DNA from: Heterobilharzia americana
Taxonomy: Eukaryota; Platyhelminthes; Trematoda; Strigeidida; Schistosomatidae
Direction: 5' to 3'
DNA: 64,000 nt
NCBI GenBank assembly: GCA_944470555.2
Contig: OX104134.1
Location: forward strand, 71,480,678-71,544,677
Under the pieces are notes generated by a model that made no database searches, was not told where the DNA came from, and saw nothing but the letters and a program-made list of their open reading frames with translations. This document shows, one piece after another, positions 12,120 to 25,209 of the stretch. The stretch's first letter is position 1. Every line of letters starts with the position of its first letter. Both the position numbers and the translations under genes were made by a program.

Positions 12120-15100
12120 TTATCTGAGAAAGAGTATAACAGTGGACATTTTATCCTTCATTGATCTATTATTCGTGGGTAACCAGTTTCATGGTTTCTT
12201 GTCCTGAATACTGACCAAACTCTATCTATCTCTTTGTAGGGTGGACACTAAGTTGGGAGACTCACGGTGTCAATCATCTCCGTTCAACTGGCATTTTATG
12301 CCTGGTTAAGAAAATTCTAAGTGTTTTGCAAAGGTGTTGAATGAATATCCAAATGAAGACTAGTCGTACGACTTATCATTTTCAATAACTTCCTGCTCAC
12401 ACACTATAGTTACTAATATATAAATATTGTTATTAAAAAAATCACCGGTGAACGACTTCGAAGATTAGTGTAAAAAGCAGTAGAGTGTTTGAAAATAATA
12501 CAAATATAAAGAACTTTAAGGTTGTCAAATACTGTATAACCGGATCAGCCTCATAAAATTGTAATAAACAGAATTCTTTTATACAACTCATTCATAGCAA
12601 TGGAAGGGTGTAGTGAATTGTTTGTTGTATTTCCAACCTTAAGCTTTTCAAAAGAAAAATGTACTGGACCCCGAAAATGTCTACGAAATGTGAATAAAAT
12701 TGTATAGTTTATAAAGTTTATTTCTTCAGACAGTTAAGCGATTTTATGACACTTTCAGTTAATTTCAGTGGAAAAATAAAATTTTTATGATATGGAATAT
12801 AGAAAGTAATTTTTTGAATTCTGACTTTCTACCAGAGAATGTACAGTTCTAAAATATATGAAAAATATGAAAAACCTTCAGAAATAGTCAGATAACTATA
12901 TCACTATTTGCAGACACAGGATTCAGTGGTAATGTCACATTCGAGACTACCAAAATTTGGATAGGGTCGTCAGTAATTGCTTATCATTGGCTTGAGAAGA
13001 ACTCTTATTACGATTTTAGTATATATGTAATTTAACTGCTTGACATCTACGTTCAAAAAGAAAACGTTGAGTAAAAAAGGTGTTAAACACGCGGATTCTC
13101 GGTGCCAGGTAAACTGTTCCTCTCCTGTTAAATGAGTTTCAGATGGTAATCGGGACTAAATTATAACCCAGCTTCTGAACACATCCTGTCCTTGTCATAC
13201 TAATCAGGTACATGTTACTGTTTATTTGATTATAGTAACAGGTAAGTTTTATAGGCAGGTTTATTGGGTATTTTGGTATCCCAGTGAAAAAAAGGTGTTT
13301 CAACTGAGGCTTTAAGATTGGATCAATCGTTTTAAGTTGCATGATGTTATCCATCAGGTTAGTGAGTCATACAAGCTGCTTCTATGCCCTGAGAACTACC
13401 TATCATTGTTTAAATTTCGTCATTTTCTCATAGTTACTTTACTGGACAGAAATGACAGCCTTACTTATGGTTCATTAGACTGAGATATGTGAATTTCAGT
13501 AAGTGATGACTGGTATACTAGGAAACGGTTTTGTTGGTTTGAAGAGTCTGTAATAGAATAAAAAGTGTATCTTAAATTTCTTTGTTCATCACATTATCAC
13601 AAGTTAACAGATAAAATTAAAAATCAAGTAAACACTTGACTAAACAGCAACGTTTATTAGCAAACAAAAGCTGGTCAATTCGGTGTAACAAAGAAAACAG
13701 CAAAAATGATAATAATGATGAACAAAATCTGTTTGTTTGTTTTCAGTATACTTTATCCTTTCTCTTGTTTTGCATTTAAGTATGTTATTTTAGGGCAGTT
13801 TTGAAAAAAGTCTATGTGGTTATGAAGAAACTTTAGGATTTGTGAAGATAATATTTTAATCCTTTAACTTCGTGAATTACTTCCTAAAATAGGTTCACAA
13901 TACTGCTGTGCGAACAAATTAAATTTTTTACTACAGATTCTTGATTACAGAACATTAATCAGGTTATGTTAAAAGGAGTTTTCATCTTGTTTTTGTTAGT
14001 AATATTTCACGAATGCGTATATTTGGGTTGAGATGAGTCATCGTAGTAATCAAGGCTGGTTGCACTCATGATATAATATTTATAGCTATGTAATTTGATA
14101 CTAAAGATATGATTATGTCTCATTTTTCTAAAATTTATGTTTTTTCACTTTTATCTGAAACTGCTTTTATTATTATTTTAAAATAAGAGCATCAGATATA
14201 GCCGAGACAGACGTAAAAGAGTCTAAACAGAAATTGCTTACTTCTACTTTTGTGTGTATAACAATAAAATGTTATTGGACGTTGAGGAAATAGGCTACAT
14301 ATTGCGAACCAATTTAGGTGTACGTAGAATTACAATAGAAGGTAAAGGAATACTATAAGTGAAAAGATATTTCATTCAGACGAAAACATACGGCTTACTT
14401 TTTTTGTGATATTTGCTTACAGATTCAGTACTTCAGTATTTTTTTTGCTAGCAGCTAGTTAGTCAAGTTTTTCATATTGGTGGTGAAGTTACCATTGAAA
14501 TAAGAACGTTGTTACCAATGCTCTAAAAGTGGAAACCTGACTGCTAACGATTTTCAGTTATATTAATCACTTCGATACACTTTACAGCTTAAGTTTGTTA
14601 GCGAAACTCACTTGCATGCTTGAAAACATTAATTTCTTTTCACCTAAATTTCAGTAACATCTTTATATCAACACATTTAGCAAGTCTTCTGTGGTTCATG
14701 TGCATGAAATCGCCACTCCACCATTTTCTCGTCTAGTACATCATTTTGCATATGGCCATGTTCATAACTACCCATAAAAGTCATTCATTCATTTTATCAC
14801 AATCGCTTCAAATTACAGACAATGTCACCAGTTTCTCGACTTCTTAAAAACAGTACTTTTATTTTTTACAAAGTACTGTGGGCGCATGCTATTTTACGTA
14901 CGTTCAATTGCCTTTCCAAAATATACTGCACCCTTTTTGCTGAATCACACTTCACATACATATATTTTACTTGATTATTCCGACGAAATAATGGATAGTA
15001 CCTTTTCTCTTCTTTTCTTTCTGCTTCAGTGAGTGACTATATATACATATTGATTTGACTTTTTGCAACTTCCTTATTATGCTAACCTGATATAAATAAA

Positions 15101-18100
15101 TCGTCAGGATTATGAAAGTAGATTGCTGATCTCTGTTAAGTAGTACAGCAGTGATTTATGCCTTATTCTGCCTTCTCATTTTCCAATGAACATTTTGATC
15201 TTCTTCTTGAGAACAATTAGATTAGGAAGAAGAAAGTATATATCTTAAATTCAGAATCCTACCCAACTCAAAACATAACCTGACTCTGGATCATTATTGC
15301 ATATTACCCGGAATATACAAGAAATATTTTAATACATTGATAAACATCATATGTAGACCTTGCAAAAGCTGAACTCATTAAAGATCAGAAAAATCAGTTA
15401 AAAAATATTGACTTACACACTCATTAATTGGTTTCAACATGCCTAATGTAGAGTTTCCATTACTTTTGTCTTAATTCTCGTTAACAGAACGTGCATCAAA
15501 AATGCAGCATGATCCTACTGATTATAATTGTGTATGAGATTACGTGTGGTTCCGAGTATTCTAATCACAAGGTCTTTCTGACTCCTCAGGGAGTATGAAG
15601 TTTAACAAAGAAATATTTTTTGTCCTATGGTACCACATCACAAACTGATCAAAACATTTTCAAACGAGATTTACAAATAGCAAACACTGAATGGCTTCGA
15701 AACCATCAGCAAAAGTGTGTTTTTCCGCCGAAGTCAGAATCATTTTTTCTAAATGAAGGAAGGTTCATGTGATAACTAAACAGCTGAAAACATAAACTAG
15801 GATTGATTTCATGATGCCTTTACTGGGTTACGGTATGCTCTCAGAAACGGAGATGATCTAGCTGGAAGAAATGTGGGATATCACCAGCCTGGAAGGTTTA
15901 GAAGTCACAAATGTAGAGCAGAACTGCAGTCACCAAGTATTACACACTTTAGTCGGTAATAAATGTCTCATCAACGCCTTTCTCTAATAATCAGTCTTGA
16001 AGCACGGTTCTGTTTAACAAAATAAAGGGACTCTTATTATCAAGAAACACAAAGAATATTACCCTAAAATACATGTGGTGGTGTTAGAGCATTTGGTGGA
16101 GGATAAACAAGCCATAGGTGCACTCACAATATTCCCATGGATCATCTACACATGAGCTTTGCGAAGCTTAAGAAGTTTAATCGTAGTCAGTGCTTGAGAG
16201 GCAGCCGTTACCACACTGATACCAGTTCACATCTGGCAGGTCCTAATCGAAAAATGGTACAATAATTGTCTCATTACACTGCTGAAAAGTTCAGTCAATC
16301 ATAACCTCCCAGAGAATTTACTCAATTCCATGATTGGAGTTCCGTCATATTTCTTAAATAAAAACAGAGGTCATTTGTCGATTTCTAGTGTTCTATGCTT
16401 ATGTAAGTTGATATCAGCTGGTATTGGTTCAAAACATACGACGACTAAGATTAACAGAAAAGCGGAATGCCTAAACTGTCCCTAACATGCTTCTTGTTGA
16501 GTTTCAGACTTGTATGACGATTTTTGATAATCTACGTCACAGACCCCATGCATATTGATGGTAGTGCCTCGGATAAGTCAAAGCAGCTTGGACCTAAGAA
16601 CTGCTGTTTTCACTTAACTAATGTGCTGCAACAAACAAACTTTGAAAACCTGAGTAATTATTAGGTATTTTTTGTGCTTAGGACTTACCAGATATCTAAT
16701 GGAAGAGGACGCAAGCATAAAAACGTTGAAAACAATCCACTGAAACCCAGGTTTTATTTCCAAGCTTTACCCTGAATGTTAAAACGATGTTATTTGTTGG
16801 ATTCATTGAGATCAATGGTCATCTAAACCTGATGGAAAGCCAGTAGCGACTTAAGTCTAGTTCATTTGTTATTGATATGAAATACTGACTGTGACCAATT
16901 GACTTACTTTAATTTATTCATGACGAAAACTGAGCACGTGCGGAAGCTAGATCTGAGTGTAAACATGTCATTTATCATTACTGTTGGTTTTAAATGAATT
17001 AACCCAGCCACTGACTGGTTGCAGTACGGTCCGTTTGAGTTCAAGCTTCATTAGTAAATGGGGATACCAAGTGGTTTTTGCTTTCCAGGTAATTCCTGTT
17101 GGCTAAAAATAGGTTGCGGTTTCCATGTGGTCACAGAAGACCGTCATCTTGTAATCTTAAGTCAACTGGTTTCTGTCAACTACCTTGGTTGTTCTTCTCT
17201 AAACCCATATCAGCCACTTGGACATTTGAGTTTTTATCAGCTAACATTACAGTATTTGTTTGATGTGTTCATCTTGTCAAATAGTTAATTCTAGGCTGTA
17301 TCTGGATTACAGTCAATTAGAGTATGAGAAGAAAAAATAAAGTGACACCAATTCCCTTGATAGTTATTATTTAGTTTGAGCAAACCTTTTAGCCTAATAG
17401 CAAACAGATATTTGTCCAAAAGGGTGTATACAAGTACTACTAATCAAGGTCTGTCAATCAGTAACAGGTTACGAAGTAATATATTCACAGTTTCCCTTTT
17501 TTTTTAATAACAACTTAAACGCTACTTGAATAGTGTGACCTACTATCCAGGAAGATTACCTATGTATATTTGAACAAATGTGACTGCACTTTATTTTGCT
17601 TCAGAGTTGCTTATAATTTGTTATCTTCAAATTGGAGGCATTTATGAAGGATCAGCACCTGTGGTTTATATTTCCTTTGATCTCAATGTAAGCTCACTGA
17701 CATAACTGTTTCTTATTTTTTAAGTTCTCTACTGCTAAGTTCCAATAAAGAATTTCAATTTTCAATCAAAAATTCACAAAATTCAACTGGTGAACAAGAG
17801 TTAAAAAAACAACCTTATTCCATACAAACATTGCATAGTTTTTATTCCTTACGCTGCTGTTCATCATCTTGATAATCATGAACACCATCATTCTGAAACC
17901 ATCAGTTATAATTTATTACAAGAAAGGGATATGGAAAAACGAATATACAAAGACATATTGATGTATTTATATATTTATACATAAATAGGGACACACATAG
18001 AAGAGGAAAACGAGGAAAAGCAAGGAAAGGAAACAAAATAAAATATCGGTTTCTTTTCTCTTCTCCTTTTGCCTTTGAAAAGATTAACGTGTGTTCGATC

Positions 18101-19640
18101 TCTTTGTTGTTTCTTTTCTCGTGCATACAATAGGAAGTAACGTAGTGCTTAAAAAAAAATTATAACTGCCAAATACGCTAAGAATGAACGCAGTTGAAAG
18201 AAGTGTGAATCGGTGTGTATGAAAAGTACATTTATTCAAGTGTAGAAAACGCCCACTAGTCGTTCTTACTTTTGAAATGAGTATTGACCAAATTGTCATT
18301 ATCATCGTTGTTTTGATAATCGTCATAATAAATTATAATTAGAAATTTGTTTCTCCTTAGTAATTTCTTACATTTAATGTCGATAGAATACCTTAGGGTT
18401 TAGGAAAATACATTCTCAAATGACTGATATTTTTGATATTTTGATTCTATCGAGGCAGTATTTCAGTCAAACCAATGCTGTTTATATTTCCGAATAAGGT
18501 TACCGATTAAGTGACCATCGAGTGAATCAGCCTGACTCAGTTTTACGCATGTGTAGGGAGAACCAGTTACAGATGAAAAAATAATTTATAAACGTTATCC
18601 GTTATGAATGTCCTGGAAAATAATGAGTGCCGATTGTGATTTAGTCATTAATAAAATAATCTTCATATAATCCTACCGTGTCTGAAAAATTCAAAAAAGA
18701 TTCCATCTATAACAGCTTCTTCAGAGGAATATTCTAATTTTTACTAACGATCAAAAATATATCTAGTAGAAGAGTATGTATATTAATTTTTGTGGTTAGT
18801 TCACTGAAAAATACTCGACAGTCAAATATTTAAAAGTGATTAATGACAGTAGTGAGAGTGAATTTTAAGACGATCCTAGAAGCCATTGAAATAACCAAGT
18901 AAATCCTTTTTTAGTTGAATAGTTAATTCCTTCATAAAATAAAGAAATTTAATAGGGTGTTTCAGTAGTTCTTACGGTGGTCTTTGTAATCCCTCCAATA
19001 ATGATATGAATATATGATATGAATCAATTAGTTGTAATCTACACAAAAAAGCCAATGTACTTACTACCACAAAACACTATTATGCACGCCAAAATTCCTT
19101 AAAATAATCTTCCGTTTAGTAAATAAGCAGACTACATTTAGTTATCTTAATTACATCATATGTGTACGCATTTGACAAGATATAGAAAACAGGATATCAG
19201 GTTAAAAGGATAATCTAACACGATCATATATGAGTTCGTCTACTATGCTGTGCAAAGTGTCTGTTGTTTGAATACTGATAGCAGAAACCCATCCAATCAA
19301 GCCTGAGCAAATGGAGATAAGTTGATTCCCGTTACCTAAGAGTTGAGACCGAAGTAACTAGGATTAGTGAGTCATGATTCGTATGGATTATGACGAGATT
19401 TTCGGCACATTTTAAACGAAACATCTAGGTCTTAAGTATAGCTTAGTTTGTACTAGAATATGTAAGGCGTTTGATATCGTGAAAGTAAGAGATATACCTA
19501 AAACGACATTGAGAGTGAGTAAGATCTTTGAACAAAATGACATTCATTACTGACCTATTTAGTTTATCAACTGTCCTTACCAACCAATAATGAAACTGAG
19601 ATAATAGGGATTTCACAGACTGTTGTTATTGATACTGGAT
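12120..19640. other. Long AT-rich stretch without genes
   Basis: Nothing convincing was found over about 7.5 kb. ORFs at 13139-13354 (minus), 17058-17288 (plus), 17902-18126 and 18084-18326 (both minus) lack motifs and have composition like the background. Short purine/pyrimidine-biased tracts occur near 17990-18120. Intron or intergenic DNA is the likely explanation. Confidence 0.4.
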
Positions 19641-19644
19641 GATG

Positions 19645-19740
19645 ATTGAAGGTGAAATGAAAACCAAGTTCATAGCGAGATTTGAACCGGCGGTAACCGG
19701 GTTACCAACTCAGCGTTCTATTGGCCGAGGTAGGAGACCA
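19645..19740 (-). repeat. tRNA-derived SINE, family D
   Basis: On the minus strand it reads cctcggccaatagaacgctg, then a B-box-like ccggttcaaatctcgc (about 19675-19690), then ttggttttcatttcacctt. It matches the better-preserved copy at 50.16 kb. It cannot fold as a functional tRNA because the acceptor arms do not pair. Confidence 0.6.
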
Positions 19741-20695
19741 TATTGCTAACTAGGTCGTAGACAAATTCATTACCTGAGGAGATATACAGTACCAGACTCT
19801 TTGACTTTTTAAAGTACTAATTCAAGATTTGTAGACAGTTCTTAGTAATTTCATGTATTATTAGGCTGTTTATCACAATTTATAAACGCCCTGCGATCAT
19901 CTAAAAATTTACATTAGTTCCACTGAGGGGTGAATTAGTTTAATTTTATTTCTAAGCAAATCCGTTTGTGTATTATGTAAACACTATAATTTTTCTGTAG
20001 CTTTAAGCCTCATCACCCCCTCCGTCAGCATGAAGGAATGTGATGGACGTTGGTTTCCTGGAAACAATACCCACCCTTGGTACTATTTTATGGTGACAGA
20101 AGCTTATGTATTCACTCAGGAAGACGGCATAAGGAAAAAGCAGAAAGTCTTAGTCCACTAACTCAGACATTTGATTTCCAACCAAAAAGTCAGGGATTCG
20201 AAGTGAGATCCACTTACATTGTGAAACCAGGAAGTAAGGTGAAGTTCAATACATCATGGAAGCATCTAAAATAGCCAGCGAGATATTTATTTAATTAATT
20301 TAGACATCTTACGTTTAAGTCAACAAGTAATCAAGTTGTCTTTTTCATCATAATTGGTGAAATAAATTTTGCTAAATGAAACTATTTTGAAAGATTTTGT
20401 GATGAAACAACTATGCACTCATCTATCTGTTACTATCTTTTACTGCTAAGATTTTCAAAAACTAAACAAAATCGCTGCAAAATAATGTTGTATCTGAACA
20501 TAATACTGCATTTTGAAGTGTAATCACACTGTTCACCATAAAGTACCGTAAGAAATTGGCCAAATATTAGCCATGATAAGTTCAGTGGTAAGCATTTCAT
20601 TGGAAAGTGAAATAAATACCAAAAGTAGCTACTGAATGACTAAAAGGGTACATTTTTGAAAAAAGTGGAGAATATTTGTAGCTCAGGTGGATGGT

Positions 20696-20773
20696 CTTGG
20701 TTGTATTGTGTTTTCTGAGCTGAGTGGTTTAATCGATTAAACCACTCAGCTCAGAAAACACAATACAACCAAG
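20696..20773. repeat. 78-bp perfect palindrome
   Basis: The two 39-nt arms are exact reverse complements with no spacer; the centre is the TCGA at 20733-20736. The left arm begins cttggttgtattgtg and the right arm ends with its complement. A 14-bp direct repeat (aagggtacattttt) lies outside on the left (20644-20657) and overlaps the right edge (20771-20784). It does not match the other repeat families in the window. Confidence 0.95.
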
Positions 20774-20784
20774 GGTACATTTTT

Positions 20785-22070
20785 TTATGTTCATAAGTTC
20801 CCAGCGATTAAACAATTAAAGTAGCATACTATGGGGTTGCTTCATTTGTGACAATTGAAATCCACAAGAACAAGCGTAAAACTATTGACAAAAAATGGTC
20901 AAACCAGACATCGATAGTAAATTCCTATGATATAAAATATTACACGTTCATATCGACATTACAAAACTAAACGACATGTCACTTGTCAGTTTATTGTCAC
21001 AGAAAGTGACAAGCACTTTGATAAAAACCTACTGCGCTAATACCTTAGCCAACAAGAAACCCACCATCATATTATATTACAGTTGTAGTAGGATGGAACA
21101 GAATTTAACAGTTTTTTGGTAAAATGTCGTGGTCGTTATCTAACTGTTATCTTTTCTCCCTTTTTCTATACGAGATGAGACGTTTTGCTGTTGGTGAACA
21201 CTGTAAACTGATGTTGTATAAGCGACAGGATTTAACAAAACTGTAATAACTTTTTCATCTAGAAAATAATCACTTTTACGGGGCTTCTTTTCTGGCCAGT
21301 CAGTTCTTTAGTAAGGTTTTTGTTACACCAGTAATCATGCTACTAGAAGTAATTTCTTTCTAATTTGAGCATTAACTGTTCAGATACTACCTGAGGATTC
21401 TGCATAATTTTTTTCCATTCTATAAATTTGGATAGTTTTCTGGTAGTGTATCATTCAAGCATTTCCTCGTTACGCAATAAAGTTTTAAATAGCCGCGTTT
21501 TCGCACCCTTTTCATGACAAATTTCGTTACTGTCATGCTTCTTATCAGATTCCCAAAAAACTGTGTAGTTATTCCTCATTTCATAGTCCTGCACATAATA
21601 AGAGTCACTATAAAAATATTCTGGGTTATGCAGTGTAAATATATATAATTTATTGACTACTCAGTATATGAATCATACACATTAGTAGTCTTGTGTTTGT
21701 TAGTAGGGGGGTAAATGTCATGAGTCGATATGTTACAATAACAGCCAGTCTCCAGATTTTTAGGTATGCCTCACTGTTGAATCTGAATTCATGATCAATA
21801 AAAACTCGAAGTTTAGTTCAAAATAATGAAAAGTATTCCTGATGGAATATAGTTTTTCACACATTTAGTCTATTTGTGGTAGTGCCTATTATGGATCACA
21901 AAAGTAATTGCTTAGTGTACAAGTTTATTCATGTACTGATGGTATTGTAGAACACCTGCTGGAGAGGTTTTCTTTTCGCCCTAATTAACACAACATGCAA
22001 GTGAGCCTTACGTGATTTCGTGAGAAGCTTAATAGTAAAGCTGATACTTGTAATTTCACACTGCTATAAT
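20785..22070. other. AT-rich non-coding stretch
   Basis: No coding exon, RNA gene or recurrent repeat is supported. Confidence 0.4.
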
Positions 22071-22074
22071 GGAT

Positions 22075-22215
22075 TGAATTTATCGACATCTGTTAGCAAA
22101 TAGATGAAACACGAGTCCTTAATTCCAGTGCTGGTCATCAAATACTACAAAATAATGAATATCCAGGCGATATCAAGGCATCTGCATAGAAGTCTATCTG
22201 CCAGTAAAAGTTAAT
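22075..22215 (+). repeat. SM-alpha-like SINE, degenerate
   Basis: The segment aaatagatgaaacacgag followed by ccttaattccagtgctggt aligns with the stem II / GAAA / cleavage-site part of the hammerhead module seen at 55 kb. It continues into a gatatcaaggcatctgcat segment shared with the loci at 38.4 and 55.3 kb. The CUGAUGA box is not recognisable, so no ribozyme activity is expected. Confidence 0.5.
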
Positions 22216-22219
22216 TCTA

Positions 22220-23290
22220 CCTAGTATTGTAACAGGAAATTACAAGTATCAGTAAACCGTTGTTTCCATTATTTTGCTTAATGAATACATGAAAATGTTT
22301 TCAAATAATATCGTGAACTGGTCAGACTGAGACATTCCAACATTAGGGTCTTCTTTGGAATTCATTCATCTTGCCTACAAACACTGTTTTGCCCTAAGCA
22401 TAGATATTTAAAGTTTCCATTTAATTTAGTGCAAACTTTTCGGCTGCATACACACTTGTATGAAATTTCAAGTAAGTGAATAGGAGGCAATGCACAAAAA
22501 TAATAGTGGTATGTAAAAATTCCAAATACTTGAAAAAGGGTATGATGTAATATCTTTATTATAAAGTGTACATAACTGTTTATATCCATGATATGTTTGT
22601 ACACTGCAGGACAGACCGTAAGTAGTTGTTTCTCTTTAAAAATTAACAAAATGAAAAGCTTACAACTTTGCGCAAATATTCATAAAAAGTGCATACATGA
22701 TAAGTTTTTTCTTAACTGTTTAGATTTCCTTTGGTCTATATTCTGAGTTGTGGTTGCTTGTTACTCATGTTCATTTTGAAGTGAAGCTAAATCAAGGTTA
22801 TTTGGAAGCGTTTATTTTAGCAATATTTAAATGCGTTGTTTTTATTTGGACTATAGTATCTATTTTATTTCCCCGTCATTTTTATTAGATTAATTACTTT
22901 CTTTCCTTAATATTTAGACTTATTCGTCTTTAAAATGGTTCAAGATGAGATATACTGAAATCTGCCTGGTTGTCTTACTTGTTGATATTTATTTGTAGTT
23001 TTGGATTAGTTCTTCCAGAGACTGGAATGAATAATCCTTCCTATTTGAAACCAATTACGGTACACAACCAACTTCATTTTAGTATAGTCACTTATTTAAC
23101 CTTTGATGCTAGTTAACAGAAAGTCATGGGTTTTGATATTTCTTTCCTGTCATGCACCAACAAGGAGGACACGCAAAAGCTAACCGATATTTGAATACGA
23201 GCACTCTGACAGCACAAAAAAAGAATCCTTCAATGATTTACCACACCGTAGGACAAAACTGTTTACGGGATTACGTTTCGGACATAATTT
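22220..23290. other. AT-rich non-coding stretch
   Basis: No gene or recurrent repeat supported. The minus-strand ORF at 22362-22649 has no motif and no coding-like composition. Confidence 0.4.
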
Positions 23291-23292
23291 AT

Positions 23293-23432
23293 GAGTGAGT
23301 TTAAAGGCCACCCAGGTAATTTCTGAGACTGCCAATTACTGTTCTAAATTTTATGGAAAACTACTTTCCCAACCTTAATACCAAGATCTGATTGCTAAAT
23401 TCAGCAGCTACTAGGGTGGCCTTTTAAGTCAC
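23293..23432 (-). mobile_element. MITE-like foldback element, copy 1
   Basis: Terminal inverted repeats of about 20 bp (left gtgagtttaaaggccaccc; right reverse complement gtgacttaaaaggccaccc) enclose about 100 bp with further inverted similarity. The 8-bp sequence TAATTTAT lies immediately on both sides (23285-23292 and 23433-23440), as expected for a target-site duplication. It contains no ORF. Three related copies occur at 37.6, 38.7 and 44.6 kb. An 8-bp duplication would fit hAT- or Merlin-type transposition, but I cannot assign the parent. Confidence 0.75.
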
Positions 23433-23611
23433 TAATTTATTGTCCGAAGTCACACCAAGATAACTACACAGCATTCAAACATCCTTTATGTAGCTCTCAT
23501 ATGCTCACCACCTTTGTGATATGAGTAGTAAGATTTCTCATAAATCCGGAACAGGTGCTGAGTCATTCCTGTGGCATGTATTAGTTGCTGACTGAATAAA
23601 CAAAGCTTGAA

Positions 23612-23662
23612 CACGGACTGACATTATTTGGAGAGACAGGTCAATCCATGATGAATACGAAC
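23612..23662. repeat. SINE family A tail fragments
   Basis: cacggactgacattatttgg (minus-strand 3' tail) is joined to ggtcaatccatgatgaatac (plus-strand 3' tail), giving a very short inverted pair. The SINE heads are absent. Confidence 0.5.
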
Positions 23663-24210
23663 TAGAAACCAACCTATCCCCTCAAACCCATAAGTTGAAA
23701 CAAACATTCGGTTATCAATCACTCCCTCCACTCTATTATATTAGTTATAAAAATTTCCACCCTTTTTTATCCTATTGTCTAATTGGGCGTAACACACCCA
23801 TACTTTTGCAAACCATCTTTCTAAATTCTTTGCCATACTAGAATTTAACAAATTTGACGTGGCCAGGTTTTTGTGATCCAACTGCGAAATTGATCCTTGT
23901 TGACTACTTTGACAATCGTTGCAAGGGATTTAGTAAACTAAGTTACTCTGTTTAATTGGATCAATTATTATTATTTGCCCCTTGGGTTCCTAGTGGGACA
24001 TTGGTATTCAGTAGCACGACTCTGTTGCACTCTGTTCTGATCCGATCTTCAGTATCAAGTGAGCGTATGTGGCAGCTGTTGATGTGATGTATGTCTGTAG
24101 TTTGTTGGAAGTGCTTTCCTAACGCGCCAAATCTCTGAACCATCACATAGAAGCACTGACTTACTTGACATTGGTGTTAAAAATCTGGATCTTGTTCTTT
24201 GCGCTGAGTA

Positions 24211-24260
24211 CAGTGCAGTGCAGTGCAGTGCAGTGCAGTGCAGTGCAGTGCAGTGCAGTA
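24211..24260 (+). repeat. (CAGTG)n pentanucleotide array
   Basis: Nine exact CAGTG units are followed by one CAGTA. The orthologous position of the RTE copy at 48.27 kb holds only a two-unit seed (ctgcactgcactcagc on the plus strand there), so the array expanded after insertion. Confidence 0.95.
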
Positions 24261-24785
24261 GATCTCCACACTGATTTCAGATTAATTCAGGAAGGTCTGT
24301 CTTGCTGTCTTCCCGATACTGCTTTTGACATCCTCGTCTGTGCCGCCACCTGTAGTTGGCACGCTGCTGCTCTACATAGACGGTAGGTGAAACAGACTAA
24401 TTACTTTACGTTGCTCCCATCGATGGGGATTGGTGCCTCTTGTTGTTCATGCTGTTGTTGGTTGGGTGTCTTCATCACCTCCGTCCTCTTTCTCTACATT
24501 CACTTGAAGTCCCGTTTCCGCTGCCCTGCCTTGCCTCTTCTGTCAACTTGTTAGTTTTCGCCTGTAGATCTTCGAGTTTGTGTGACGAGATATTTGACAT
24601 GAATCATCTCATCGTCGGCGAAATCCAAATCTTCTCCTTGGGTATTTTCATCGGTCCAGCCAGTGTATGCTCATCTTCTTGCTCCTCACAGTTGTCTGTT
24701 GTCCGATCCAGTCGAGTCGACCACAGTTAGGAAGGTTATGGGTGATAGTAGGTGGCAGTCTTGTCTTACTTCTGTCCCCTGTCTT

Positions 24786-24830
24786 CACTTCACTTCACTT
24801 CACCTCGCTTCACTTCACTTCACTTCACTT
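24786..24830 (+). repeat. (CACTT)n pentanucleotide array
   Basis: Nine pentamers, seven of them exactly CACTT, with CACCT and CGCTT variants in the middle. It lies inside the antisense RTE copy, just upstream (on the element's strand) of the GCLLSP-type motif. Confidence 0.9.
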
Positions 24831-25209
24831 CAGAGGCGTCACTGAGATTTCCATTGTGGATCACTTGGCGTGTGGCATCTCCATTTACCTGTTGAATGAG
24901 GTAGATAAAGATTTGTGGCACTGAGACCGTAGTGTTGAAGCAACTGCCTGTCAAATTATTTCTCGGTCGACGCTGTTCAAGGCCTCTTCAAAGTCAATGA
25001 AGTTGAAGTTGAGTGAGCTGATTTGACTGCCATTCCATCCTCTGTTCTATGATGATGCATGGAGTAGCGTAGTGTTGCAATTTGATCTGCACATGATTTG
25101 TTATTCTGAAGTCAGTCAGCCAGCCAGACTGTTCCAGTCGTAATTTTGAATCAAGAGCGTTGTTTAGTCTCTCCAGGGTGATGTGGCTTGATATTTTCGA
25201 CAGTTCACA

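Larger units (their letters stand above)
23963..25205 (-). mobile_element. RTE-like LINE fragment, antisense
   Basis: Reading the minus strand from 25205: ERLNNALDSKLRLEQSGW, then IDFEEALNSVDRE (RT motif A region, usual FIDFEKAFDSVDR), then the fingers/palm part, then the DLDFADDE-type region near 24630 (gatttggatttcgccgacga on the minus strand), then the C-terminal part, ending in the same 3' sequence as the copy at 48.7 kb and an (AAT)n tail at 23963. Stops and frame changes occur throughout. The upstream endonuclease part is missing, so the copy is 5'-truncated. Two pentanucleotide arrays sit inside it (24211-24260 and 24786-24830). Plus-strand ORFs over this interval are shadows. Confidence 0.85.

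Noticed and set aside
24165..24386. ORF with repeated VQCSA units as a candidate repetitive protein
   Set aside because: It is the translation of the (CAGTG)n array inside an antisense RTE copy; the element codes on the other strand.
24211..24830. CRISPR-like array
   Set aside because: The repeats are simple pentanucleotide tandem arrays without spacers, in a eukaryotic retroelement.
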